DNA of 53,750 bases from CAMDBL01 sp964498125 (GTDB lineage Bacteria; Pseudomonadota; Alphaproteobacteria; Rhizobiales; Hyphomicrobiaceae). Numbering within the stretch: position 1 is the stretch's first letter; every line of letters begins with the position of its first letter. This document shows positions 15,853 through 23,815 of the stretch, piece by piece. The translations under genes were made by a program, and so were the position numbers. The notes beneath the pieces were generated by a model. It searched no databases, was not told the origin of the DNA, and saw only the letters and a program-made list of their open reading frames with translations. Location: assembly GCA_964498125.1 (NCBI GenBank), contig CAZCGE010000098.1, positions 1 through 53,750 of the forward strand, given 5' to 3'.

Positions 15853-16851
15853 CTAAAACATCGCCGGATGCACCCGGTCTGGCGGCGCGTGGCCATCCAG
15901 AAACGTCTTGATGTTGATGATCACCTTTTCGCCCATGTCGATGCGGCCCTCGATGGTGGAGGAGCCCATGTGCGGTAGAGCGACGACGCGATCTGAGCTG
16001 AGCAGCTTGGGATTGACCGCCGGCTCGTGCTCGAACACGTCGAGACCCGCCCCGGCGATGGCGCCAGCTTCGAGCAAGCGGGCCAACTCGTTCTCGTCAA
16101 TGACTTCGCCGCGTGCCGTATTGACGACATAGGCTGTCGGCTTCAGCAGCTTCAGGCGCCGTGCCGACAGCAGATGGAAGGTCGCCGGCGTGTGTGGACA
16201 GTTGACCGAGATGATGTCCATACGCGCCAGCATCTGGTCCAGGCTCTCCCAGTAGGTCGCTTCGACCTCCTGCTCGAGATCCTCGGCCAAGCGCCGGCGG
16301 TTGTGATAATGGATCTGCAGGCCGCAGGCCTTGGCGCGCCGGGCCACGGCCAGGCCGATGCGGCCCATGCCAATAATGCCGAGCCGCTTGCCCCAGATGC
16401 GATGCCCGAGCATCCAGGTCGGCGACCAGCCGCCCCAATGGTTGCGCGGGTTCTTCAAATACGCGGTGCCCTCGGCCAGCCGGCGCGGCACCGCCAGGAT
16501 CAGCGCCATGGTCATGTCGGCGGTGTCCTCGGTCAGCACGCCCGGCGTGTTGGTGACGGTAATGCCGCGGTTGCGTGCCGAATCCAGATCGATGTTGTCG
16601 ACGCCGTTGCCAAAATTGGCGATCAGGCGAAGCTGCGGCCCGGCCTGGGCGATGATCGCCTTGTCAATGCGATCGGTGACGGTCGGCACCAGCACGTCGG
16701 CTGTTGCAGCCACTGCGATCAGCTCGGCCTGCGACATGGGCTTATCGTCGGTATTCAGGCGCGCATCGAACAACTCGCGCATGCGGGTCTCGACCACATC
16801 GGGCAACTGGCGCGTAACGATGACGAGGGGTTTCTTGACGCTGTTTGGCAT
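15853..16851 (-). CDS. D-isomer 2-hydroxyacid dehydrogenase (glyoxylate/hydroxypyruvate reductase-like)
   Basis: 332-residue NAD(P)-dependent dehydrogenase of the D-isomer 2-hydroxyacid family. The nucleotide fold GIIGMGRIGLAVARRA is near residues 150-166, followed by NRRR, which suggests NADP preference. The catalytic set is present: Arg in NTARGEVIDE, Glu in HEPAVNP and His in LPHMGSST. The substrate loop LIANFGNGVDNIDL and the TEDTADMTMALIL helix are typical of glyoxylate reductases. The ATG at 16851 is chosen because MPNSVKKPLVIVT begins the fold; the frame upstream is unlike the family. The 3' end is repeated beyond the TA cassette that follows. Confidence 0.9.
   Translation of the reverse strand: MPNSVKKPLVIVTRQLPDVVETRMRELFDARLNTDDKPMSQAELIAVAATADVLVPTVTDRIDKAIIAQAGPQLRLIANFGNGVDNIDLDSARNRGITVTNTPGVLTEDTADMTMALILAVPRRLAEGTAYLKNPRNHWGGWSPTWMLGHRIWGKRLGIIGMGRIGLAVARRAKACGLQIHYHNRRRLAEDLEQEVEATYWESLDQMLARMDIISVNCPHTPATFHLLSARRLKLLKPTAYVVNTARGEVIDENELARLLEAGAIAGAGLDVFEHEPAVNPKLLSSDRVVALPHMGSSTIEGRIDMGEKVIINIKTFLDGHAPPDRVHPAMF
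15855..15882 (-). repeat. dehydrogenase 3' end, near copy of the direct repeat
   Basis: Last codons of the dehydrogenase gene at 15853-16851; partner of 15063-15090. Together they bracket the DUF433/DUF5615 cassette as direct repeats about 790 bases apart. Confidence 0.65.
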
Positions 16852-17108
16852 TGCGATTCGGCTCGAATGTACGCCGGGTCGCGCCACGCACTGGAGTGGC
16901 GAAGGCCCGGCGAGGCCTCCATGTGCAGTGTGTCTAACAGATGCCATGGGGAAGACAAAGTGGCGTGACGTGTCTTGGGTTACCGGCAGGGTGGTGCGCG
17001 GACACAACATCCCTCTGTGTCATGCTGCCGGAACCAAGCGGGACTTGAAGCGTGCGTTGAAATCAGGTGAATAGATTTCGTGTCGGCCAAGCGGGGAATG
17101 GACGGCCA

Positions 17109-17672
17109 ATGCGATCATGCAGCCAAGCCGCCGGGAAGATCATGGCTTTCGCCCTGTCGGCGTTGCTTTGGCTGGCGTTGTTGTGGCCGGCGCTGGCCCT
17201 GGCGACGGAGGTGCCGGCGGGATCGACCAAGAGCGGCCTGCCCTTGCCGCGGTTCGTCAGCCTCAAATCGGATCGCGTCAACCTGCGCCAGGGTCCCGGC
17301 ACCGAATACCCCACGGCCTGGGTCTATCGGCGCGCCGGTCTGCCGCTCGAGGTGGTGCAGGAGTTCGAGGGCTGGCGCCAAGTGCGCGACGCCGATGGGG
17401 CCACGGGCTGGGTGCTGCAATCCTTCCTCTCCGGCCGGCGCACGGCCCTGGTGCTGCCCTGGGAGGTCAAGCCGAACGTGGCGCCGCCGCAGGTCAGCCT
17501 GCGTGACAGCGACAGCGATAGCAGTCGCGCCGTCGCCATCGTCGAAGCCGGCGTGATCGCCAGCATCGTGTCGTGCAATGGCCGCTGGTGCCGCGTTGCG
17601 ATCGAGCAATACCGCGGTTGGATCGAGCAGAAGAAGATGTGGGGCGTGTACGATGGCGAGGCGGTGAAATGA
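17109..17672 (+). CDS. exported bacterial SH3-domain protein
   Basis: About 187 residues with a signal peptide (FALSALLWLALLWPALALA) and two SH3-like segments: LKSDRVNLRQGPGTEYPTA through GWVLQSFL, and a second shorter one ending CNGRWCRVAIEQYRGWIEQ. Such proteins sit in the periplasm and bind peptidoglycan or protein ligands. The start is uncertain: ATG at 17109 supplies a basic n-region; ATG at 17142 (GGGAAG three bases before) and GTG at 17067 are alternatives. It is transcribed divergently from the dehydrogenase at 16851 and converges on irr. Confidence 0.8.
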   Translation: MRSCSQAAGKIMAFALSALLWLALLWPALALATEVPAGSTKSGLPLPRFVSLKSDRVNLRQGPGTEYPTAWVYRRAGLPLEVVQEFEGWRQVRDADGATGWVLQSFLSGRRTALVLPWEVKPNVAPPQVSLRDSDSDSSRAVAIVEAGVIASIVSCNGRWCRVAIEQYRGWIEQKKMWGVYDGEAVK

Positions 17673-17705
17673 ACCGCCGCGCACCGCGAGGTGGGGCGCC
17701 GGGGC

Positions 17706-18140
17706 TCACTCGCCAGGCTTGTCGACCAACCTTACCACCACGTCGATATGGCTGATCTGCATGCCTTTTGGCGGCGCGGGCAGGCCGGCGACATGGATGC
17801 TCTCTCCCGGGATGTCGAGCAGGCGCCCCTCGCGCTCCACGAAGAAATGGCTGTGGTTCGACGTATTGGTGTCGAAATACGTCTTCGAGCCGTCGATTGC
17901 CAGCTCCCGCAGCAGGCCCGCGCGCTTGAACTGATGCAACGTATTGTAAACGGTAGCGAGCGATACGCGCTCGCCTGAAGCGACGGCTTCCTCATGCAGG
18001 ATCTCGGCCGTGAAGTGCCGGTCGCCGGTGTCGAACATCAAGACTCCGAGCGCCAGGCGCTGCCGGGTGGGCCGCAGTCCGGATTTGCGCAGCCTTGTGG
18101 CAAGGGCTGCGGCTGGCGCGCCGTTGGTCGTGTTGCTCAT
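17706..18140 (-). CDS. irr: Irr-type Fur-family iron/haem response regulator
   Basis: 144-residue Fur-superfamily regulator of the Irr subgroup, which in alphaproteobacteria represses haem synthesis and iron-using genes under iron limitation and is inactivated by haem. The winged helix covers about 15-85, with LRPTRQRLALG, GDRHFTAEILHEEA and VSLATVYNTLHQF, all Irr-like. The HxH motif NHSHFF (His96, His98) matches the haem-binding histidines of Irr; the N-terminal haem regulatory Cys-Pro motif of Bradyrhizobium Irr is absent, so turnover may follow the Rhizobium type. The ATG at 18140 fits the family start; one at 18185 is also in frame. Confidence 0.9.
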   Translation of the reverse strand: MSNTTNGAPAAALATRLRKSGLRPTRQRLALGVLMFDTGDRHFTAEILHEEAVASGERVSLATVYNTLHQFKRAGLLRELAIDGSKTYFDTNTSNHSHFFVEREGRLLDIPGESIHVAGLPAPPKGMQISHIDVVVRLVDKPGE

Positions 18141-18361
18141 CTGATTCCGATCCGGCTCGCCAACCCTTTGCGGCAGGCATTTCATAGAATTGCGTCATTG
18201 TATTCTTTGGCCAAGCGCTGGGCAATGCGCCGACGGCCCTTCGAGAAGGTCAGCACGGGGTACTCCAATGGCGAACAAGGCTCTGATCGTGGCCGGCACC
18301 ACGTCCATGACGGCGCGAACCTTCCGGTCAGCGCGGCTAATCAATTCATGACGCAGTACGT

Positions 18362-19318
18362 CTAAACGATGACCCCCACCGGCTTGCCGGCGAGCCAGCC
18401 TTCGATGGCGGCGACGATGCCGGAATAGAATGAGCGGTAGGTCTCTTCGGTCACATAGCCCAGGTGCGGCGTGAGGATGGCGCGCGGCTCCTTGCGCAAA
18501 GGGTGATCGAGCGGCAGTGGCTCGATGTCGTAGGTGTCGAGACCGGCGCCGGCTATTCGGCCTTCGCGCAGCGCCGCCAGCAAGGCTGCCTCGTCGACGA
18601 TTGGCCCGCGCGAGGTATTGATGAGAAAAGCCGTCGGTTGCATCAGGGACAGCTCGCGGGCGCCGGCCAGCCCATGGGTCCGGTCCGACAGGCGCGTGTG
18701 GATCGAGATCACGTCGGAGCGGCGGAAGAGATCATCCTTGTTGACCAGCTCCGCGCCACCTGCCGCTGCCTTTGCCGCCGTCAGGTTCTGGCTCCAGGCG
18801 ATCACCTTCATGCCGAAGGCCTGGCCAAAGCGCGCCATGTGACCGCCCAGCCGGCCGAGCCCGACGATGCCCAGCGTCTTGCCCTTGATGTCGCGGCCGA
18901 CCGTGGTCTGCCAGACCGCGCCCGCCCGCATCGCCTGCGCTTCGAACGGGATGTTGCGGGCCAGCGCCAGCAGCAGGCCAAATGCCAGCTCGGCGGTGGC
19001 TTGCCCCGAGGCGCCGGCGCCGCACACCGTGACGCCGCGCGCCTTGCAGGCATCAGTGTCGATGGCCGCATTGTAGTGGCCGGTGGTGACCAGCAGCTTC
19101 AGGCGCGGCAATCGCGCAATGAGACTCGCCGGGAACGGCGTACGCTCGCGCATGATGGCGATGATTTCGAATCCGGCCAGGGACTGGGCTATTGCCACCT
19201 CGTCAGCGCCGAGGCGCCGGTTGAACACCGTGACCTGATGGTCGCGCCGCAGCGCCGACCAGTCGGCCATGGTCAGTGCCACGCTTTGGTAGTCGTCCAA
19301 GACGGCGATGCTGGTCAT
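18362..19318 (-). CDS. D-2-hydroxyacid dehydrogenase family protein
   Basis: 318-residue member of the same superfamily as the gene at 15853 but of a different branch (SerA/HPR-like with the MTSIAVLDDYQ start). GIVGLGRLGGHMARFG is the NAD fold; the catalytic Arg (NTSRGPIVDEAALL), Glu (DIEPLPLDHP) and His (LTPHLGYVTEETY) are present. GHYNAAIDTDACKARGVTV and GQATAELAFGLLLAL are typical. It acts on an unknown 2-hydroxy or 2-oxo acid in the cytoplasm. A palindromic element and a BrnT-type TA module lie directly upstream. Confidence 0.9.
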   Translation of the reverse strand: MTSIAVLDDYQSVALTMADWSALRRDHQVTVFNRRLGADEVAIAQSLAGFEIIAIMRERTPFPASLIARLPRLKLLVTTGHYNAAIDTDACKARGVTVCGAGASGQATAELAFGLLLALARNIPFEAQAMRAGAVWQTTVGRDIKGKTLGIVGLGRLGGHMARFGQAFGMKVIAWSQNLTAAKAAAGGAELVNKDDLFRRSDVISIHTRLSDRTHGLAGARELSLMQPTAFLINTSRGPIVDEAALLAALREGRIAGAGLDTYDIEPLPLDHPLRKEPRAILTPHLGYVTEETYRSFYSGIVAAIEGWLAGKPVGVIV

Positions 19319-19340
19319 GTCGGGGCTCCTGGTTTGCGAT

Positions 19341-19463
19341 GCGTAGGTCGGAGCAAGGCCGGTCCCGGCCGGTCGGCCGGAGCGAGACCGGCCGAGGTCC
19401 GACGCGACGTGCCCGGGATCGTCGGACCTCGGCCGCGAAGGGCGGCCTCGCTCCGACCTACGC
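19341..19463. repeat. 123-bp imperfect palindromic element (REP-like)
   Basis: Ends GCGTAGGTCGGAGCAAGGCC (19341-19360) and its inverted copy (19444-19463) match at 19 of 20 positions; inside, CCGAGGTCCGACG and CGTCGGACCTCGG form a second inverted pair. The whole can fold into one long hairpin. The stop codon of the adjoining antitoxin (19458-19460) lies inside the right end. A related sequence, TCGGACCTCGGCC, recurs at 20132-20145 beyond the BrnT gene. Confidence 0.75.
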
Positions 19464-19820
19464 CATCACGGGCGACACGGCCAGCGCTTTGGCGACACCA
19501 TCCGGATCGGCGGCGATGGCATCGAGGAACGCGTTGGCGACGGCGTCCGGCTCGGCCTTGTAGCGCTCCCATGCCAACAGCGTCTCGAGCGGGATGTGGT
19601 AGCGCGATGCGAATTCTTCCTGGCTGAGCAGGAGAGCACGGCGCATACGCTTGGTCCGCGCCATTGGGTGCATGGAGCGGCCTTCCGCAAGTGGCGGGAA
19701 CTCCGTATCGGCGCGCGCAGCCGCCTCCGCCTCCTCGTCGGTCATTGCTTCCAACTTTGCCCAGTCGGTCTTGCCGCCGGCAGCGACAGCATGCTCACCT
19801 CGACGGGTTGTATCGGGCAT
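19458..19820 (-). CDS. HTH antitoxin of a BrnT-type module
   Basis: About 120-residue protein with a C-terminal helix-turn-helix (LSQEEFASRYHIPLETLLAWERYKAEPDA, about residues 65-95) of the kind found in XRE-like antitoxins paired with BrnT toxins. The acidic central part (MTDEEAEAAARADTEFPPL) would wrap the toxin. It starts at the ATG at 19820 and overlaps the 3' end of brnT by 26 bases, giving toxin-first order as in other brnTA modules. It should bind and neutralise BrnT and repress the operon. Two homologous antitoxins occur in the window, at 38021 and at the right edge. Confidence 0.8.
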   Translation of the reverse strand: MPDTTRRGEHAVAAGGKTDWAKLEAMTDEEAEAAARADTEFPPLAEGRSMHPMARTKRMRRALLLSQEEFASRYHIPLETLLAWERYKAEPDAVANAFLDAIAADPDGVAKALAVSPVMA

Positions 19821-20085
19821 AGTCCAATTTCTCCTTTCGTGACGCCGGCCGCGCCGAGATGATGCGGATCCGCTCGTCTCGCAATGTGTACAATACAGCA
19901 ATCAGCAGCCCATTCACCATTCCAACGGCACTATAACGATACTCGCCATAATCCATCGTTTCGTCGGCATCGTCGACCGCGCCTGGATCATCGAAGACCA
20001 GCCTTGCGGTTTCGAAATCGACATTGTGCTTGACGCGATTAGCGCGCGCCTTGTCGTCATCCCACTCGAAATGCTTGTCCTGCAT
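19795..20085 (-). CDS. brnT: BrnT-family ribonuclease toxin
   Basis: 96-residue BrnT toxin, a RelE-like fold mRNA interferase. The family features are visible: FEWDDDKARANRVKHNVDFETARLVF at the N terminus, then the DDADETMDYGEYRYSAVGMVNG core and RIRIISARPASRKEK near the end, where the catalytic basic and acidic residues sit. ATG 20085 is chosen because AGGA lies just upstream; an in-frame ATG at 20097 is possible. The gene looks intact. It is followed, with overlap, by its HTH antitoxin. Confidence 0.88.
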   Translation of the reverse strand: MQDKHFEWDDDKARANRVKHNVDFETARLVFDDPGAVDDADETMDYGEYRYSAVGMVNGLLIAVLYTLRDERIRIISARPASRKEKLDYARYNPSR

Positions 20086-20193
20086 GGTGTCCTGCATGGG
20101 CGCGGCACCCGGCTGCCGATCTCACAATCGTGTCGGACCTCGGCCCGAGGTGGGCCTCCCCCGGATCACAGTCCGGGGCCGACCGAAGCCGCC

Positions 20194-21093
20194 CTACTTC
20201 TTCTTCGGCGCCTCGTTGCGGTCGTTGCGGCAGTCATCCAGGTACGTATCGAGCGCCGCTTTGTTCTTGCGGCGGAACGTGTTGAAGTCGGCCTTGCGCT
20301 TGTCGAGGAAGGCCTGCATGCCTTCGATGCTCTCCTCCGTGCCCCAGATGTTGGCCAGCAGCTCCATGCCGTGCTGCCAGGAGGCGTAGAGCTGATCGGA
20401 CTCGTGGTTGAGAGACTTCTTGGTGGCGCGCAAGGTCTGCGCGGAATGCCCCTTGATGGTCTCGCACCATTTCAGGGTTTCGGCCATCAGCTCGGCCTTC
20501 GGCACGCACTTGTTGATCAGGCCGACCTCGACCGCCTCCTTGGCCTTGAAGGTGCGGGCGAGGAAGATCATCTCGCGCGCCAGCCGCTCGCCGACGATGC
20601 GCGGGAGGTACTGCGTGGCCCCGACCGTCGGGCAGGCCGCGACCCGGGCGCCGGTTTGGCCGAACACGCCGTCCTCGGCCGAGATGACCATATCGCACCA
20701 CAGCGCCACCTCATGGCCGCCGCCGACACAGGGGCCGTGCACCATGGCGATGACCGGGATTGGCAGACCGCGAATGGTCATGGCGAGACCCAGCATGCGG
20801 TCATTCCACATGTGGGCGTTGGCGCGGTTCAGCTTCATCATGGCGTGGAAGTCGCCGCCGGCCGAGAAGGCCTTCTCCCCGGCGCCGCGGATCACCGCGC
20901 AGGCAATCATCGGGTCGGAACGTGTCGCGGACAGCGCGTCGATCATCTCGTCGAGCGTCTGCTCGCGGAAGGCGTTCATCACCTCGGGCCGGTTGATCGT
21001 CACCCAGGCGACCTGGTCCTTCACCTCGAACAGGATGTCCTTGTAGTCCTTCATCGTGTCGTGCGTGGCCGATGTCTTGTTGCCGATTGCCAT
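20194..21093 (-). CDS. enoyl-CoA hydratase/isomerase family protein
   Basis: 299-residue crotonase-fold protein. WVTINRPEVMNAFREQTLDEM opens the fold, GEKAFSAGGDFHAM holds the first oxyanion-hole peptide, and MVHGPCVGGGHEVALWCDMVIS the second, with FGQTGARVAACPT downstream. The spacing and the GQTGARV segment resemble the MenB/BadI (2-ketocyclohexanecarboxyl-CoA hydrolase) side of the family rather than classical beta-oxidation hydratases, but the exact reaction is not decidable. The ATG at 21093 has GAGGG upstream. The C-terminal tail is long and basic (APKKK). It is divergent from tcuA. Confidence 0.85.
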   Translation of the reverse strand: MAIGNKTSATHDTMKDYKDILFEVKDQVAWVTINRPEVMNAFREQTLDEMIDALSATRSDPMIACAVIRGAGEKAFSAGGDFHAMMKLNRANAHMWNDRMLGLAMTIRGLPIPVIAMVHGPCVGGGHEVALWCDMVISAEDGVFGQTGARVAACPTVGATQYLPRIVGERLAREMIFLARTFKAKEAVEVGLINKCVPKAELMAETLKWCETIKGHSAQTLRATKKSLNHESDQLYASWQHGMELLANIWGTEESIEGMQAFLDKRKADFNTFRRKNKAALDTYLDDCRNDRNEAPKKK

Positions 21094-21241
21094 GGGCGTT
21101 CGTCCCTCGAGTTGTTGTGGTCTGCAAACCAGCGGCCACCATAGCCGCGCCCGGCCGCCGCGCGCAATTATCACTTGAACAGCACCACCCGAGCCGGGAT
21201 ACAGTTCGGGGCGAAGCGGCGGACGAGCCGCAGGGGGGCGG

Positions 21242-22639
21242 ATGGCGGATCTGAGCCAAGTCTACGACGTGCTGGTGGTCGGCGGCGGCAATGCCGCGCT
21301 GTGCGCCGCCATCAGCGCGCGGCGTTCCGGCGCGAAAGTGCTGGTGCTGGAGGCGGCGCCGAAGTTCTATCGCGGCGGCAATACGCGGCACACCCGCAAC
21401 ATGCGCTGCGCCCACGATGCCGCCACAGATACGCTGTCGGGCCCCTACCCCGAGGAGGAGTTCTGGCAGGACCTGCTGCTCGTCACCGGCGGCGAGACCA
21501 ACGAGCAGCTCGCCCGTTATATGATCAGCCAGTCCAAGGAGATGCTGACCTGGATCGCCGAGCAGGGCGTGCGCTTCCAGCCCTCGCTCGGCGGCACGCT
21601 GAGCCTCGGCCGCACCAACTCGTTCTTCCTCGGTGGCGGCCGGGCGATGCTGAACGCGCTCTACCTCACAGCCGAGCAGCTCGGCGTGGACGTGGCCTAC
21701 GATGCCGAGGTGATCGATCTCGATATCGGCGATGGCCGTTTCCGCTCCGCTTCCGTATCGATGGATGGTGCGGTGGCCACGGTGCGCGCCAAAACCCTGG
21801 TCGCGGCCAGCGGCGGCTTTGAGGCCAACATCGATTGGCTGAAGGAATACTGGGGGCCCGCCGCCGATAATTTCCTGATCCGCGGCACCGCTTACAACAA
21901 AGGCCGGGTGCTGAAAACGCTGCTGGACAAAGGGGTGGAACCGATCGGCGATCCGACGCAATGCCACGCCGTCGCCATCGACGCGCGCGCGCCGCGGTTC
22001 GACGGCGGCATCATCACGCGGCTGGACTGCGTCGTGTTCGGCATCGTCGTCAACAAGCATGGCGTACGCTTTTACGACGAGGGCGAGGACATCTGGCCGA
22101 AGCGTTATGCCATCTGGGGCCGGCTCGTCGCCGGACAGCCGGACCAGATCGCCTACATCGTCTTCGACAACCCGGCGCTGACCCTGTTCATGCCCTCGCT
22201 GTTTCCACCGATCAGTGCTCCGACCATCACCGAGCTTGCGGGCAAGCTGACGCTCGATCCGGCAGCGCTGGAGAAGACGCTTGCCGAGTTCAATGCCGCT
22301 GTAAAGCCAGGGAATTTCAATGCGGATATCCTGGATGGCTGCCGCACCGAGGGTTTGACACCCGACAAGACCAACTGGGCGCGACGCATCGAGACGGCAC
22401 CTTTCCATGCCTATCCCGTGCGTCCCGGCATTACCTTCACCTATCTGGGAACGCGGGTGAACCGCGAGGCGCGCATGCTGATGCAGGGCGGCGCGCCGTC
22501 GCTCAATATGTTCGCCGCCGGCGAGATCATGGCCGGCAATGTGCTCGGCCGCGGCTATGCCGCCGGCATCGGCATGACGATCGGCAGCGTCTTCGGGCGC
22601 ATCGCGGGCCGGGAGGCCGCAATCCATGCACGCCACTGA
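21242..22639 (+). CDS. tcuA: FAD-dependent tricarballylate dehydrogenase TcuA
   Basis: 465-residue flavoprotein of the fumarate reductase/succinate dehydrogenase type, closest to TcuA, which oxidises tricarballylate to cis-aconitate. The FAD fold is at the N terminus (VLVVGGGNAALCAAISARRSG), the flavin loop continues as GGNTRHTRNMR, and GEIMAGNVLGRGYAAGIGMTIG closes the flavin site near the C terminus. It overlaps tcuB by 14 bases. In Salmonella TcuA works with TcuB, which re-oxidises its flavin, and a transporter TcuC; here no tcuC adjoins, and the Tct transporter 15 kb upstream is a candidate supplier of substrate. Confidence 0.92.
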   Translation: MADLSQVYDVLVVGGGNAALCAAISARRSGAKVLVLEAAPKFYRGGNTRHTRNMRCAHDAATDTLSGPYPEEEFWQDLLLVTGGETNEQLARYMISQSKEMLTWIAEQGVRFQPSLGGTLSLGRTNSFFLGGGRAMLNALYLTAEQLGVDVAYDAEVIDLDIGDGRFRSASVSMDGAVATVRAKTLVAASGGFEANIDWLKEYWGPAADNFLIRGTAYNKGRVLKTLLDKGVEPIGDPTQCHAVAIDARAPRFDGGIITRLDCVVFGIVVNKHGVRFYDEGEDIWPKRYAIWGRLVAGQPDQIAYIVFDNPALTLFMPSLFPPISAPTITELAGKLTLDPAALEKTLAEFNAAVKPGNFNADILDGCRTEGLTPDKTNWARRIETAPFHAYPVRPGITFTYLGTRVNREARMLMQGGAPSLNMFAAGEIMAGNVLGRGYAAGIGMTIGSVFGRIAGREAAIHARH

Positions 22640-23741
22640 AGCCTTGCAGGAAGCCGACCGGCTGATGACGGTGTGCAATTCCTGCCGCTACTGCGAGGGG
22701 CTGTGCGCTGTTTTCCCGGCGATGGAGATGCGGCGCGCGTTCCCCGACGGCGATCTCAACTATCTCGCCAACCTGTGCCATGGCTGCGGCGCCTGCTACG
22801 TCGACTGCCAGTTCTCGCCGCCGCACGAGTATAACGTCAACGTGCCGCAGACGCTGGCGATCGTCCGGGCGGAATCCTATGCGGCCTATGCCTGGCCGGG
22901 GGTTTTCAGGGGGCTGTTCGCGCGCAATGGGCTTGCCGTCAGCCTGATCGCCGCGCTCTGCGTTGCCGTGTTCATTGCCGGTTTCGTGCACTGGAACGAT
23001 GCATCGGTGCTGTTCGCCGCGCACACCGGGCCGGGCGCGTTCTATAAGCTGATGCCACACAACACGATGGCCGGGCTGTTTGGCGCCGCATTCCTGTATG
23101 CCATCCTCGCCACCGTCATGGGTGCGCGCGCATTCTGGCGCGACATCGGCGATCCGGTCGGGCCACTGGCCGATCCTGGTTCACTGTGGGAAGCGATGCA
23201 GGACGCGTCCCGCCTGCGCTATCTCGATGGCGGCGGCATTGGCTGCTATTCCGAGGACGAGCGGCCAACCGACAATCGCCGCCTTTATCACCACCTGACA
23301 TTCTACGGCTTCCTGATGTGCTTTGCTGCAACGTCGGTGGCCACACTCTACCACTACCTGCTGGCGCGACAGGCCCCCTACCCCTGGTGGGATTTGCCGG
23401 TGCTGCTCGGCACGCTCGGCGGCATCGGCCTGCTGATCGGCCCCGTCGGACTGCTGCGGGAAAAACTGCAGCGCGATCCCGCCTTGCAGGATGCGCCCCG
23501 CCTTGGCATGGATGTGGCCTTTCTCGCCATGCTGTTCCTGACCAGCCTGACCGGCCTTTTGCTGCTGGTGCTGCGCGCGACGCCGGCGATGGGACTGCTG
23601 CTGGCGCTGCATTTGGGCGTTGTTTTCGCGCTGTTCATCACCATGCCGTATGGCAAGTTCGTGCACGGCATTTATCGCTTCCTGGCGCTGGTGCGCTATG
23701 CGCGGGAGAAGCGGGCCTTGGCGGGCGGCGGCAACCATTGA
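22626..23741 (+). CDS. tcuB: TcuB/CitB-type membrane iron-sulphur electron acceptor
   Basis: 371-residue protein joining two 4Fe-4S cluster sites and a membrane cytochrome-like part. The clusters are CNSCRYCEGLC (residues 17-27) and CHGCGACYVDC, followed by about five to six membrane helices with histidines (LYHHLTFYGF, TLYHYL) that may bind haem. TcuB takes electrons from reduced TcuA and passes them to the quinone pool. The start lies within the last codons of tcuA, so the two are co-translated. Confidence 0.92.
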   Translation: MHATEALQEADRLMTVCNSCRYCEGLCAVFPAMEMRRAFPDGDLNYLANLCHGCGACYVDCQFSPPHEYNVNVPQTLAIVRAESYAAYAWPGVFRGLFARNGLAVSLIAALCVAVFIAGFVHWNDASVLFAAHTGPGAFYKLMPHNTMAGLFGAAFLYAILATVMGARAFWRDIGDPVGPLADPGSLWEAMQDASRLRYLDGGGIGCYSEDERPTDNRRLYHHLTFYGFLMCFAATSVATLYHYLLARQAPYPWWDLPVLLGTLGGIGLLIGPVGLLREKLQRDPALQDAPRLGMDVAFLAMLFLTSLTGLLLLVLRATPAMGLLLALHLGVVFALFITMPYGKFVHGIYRFLALVRYAREKRALAGGGNH

Positions 23742-23815
23742 GAGACGGGTACTATGCTCCTTCGAGTTTCGAATTGCCACTCCAACTCGCCGAATAATGT
23801 GCCGGCAATGCGCGA

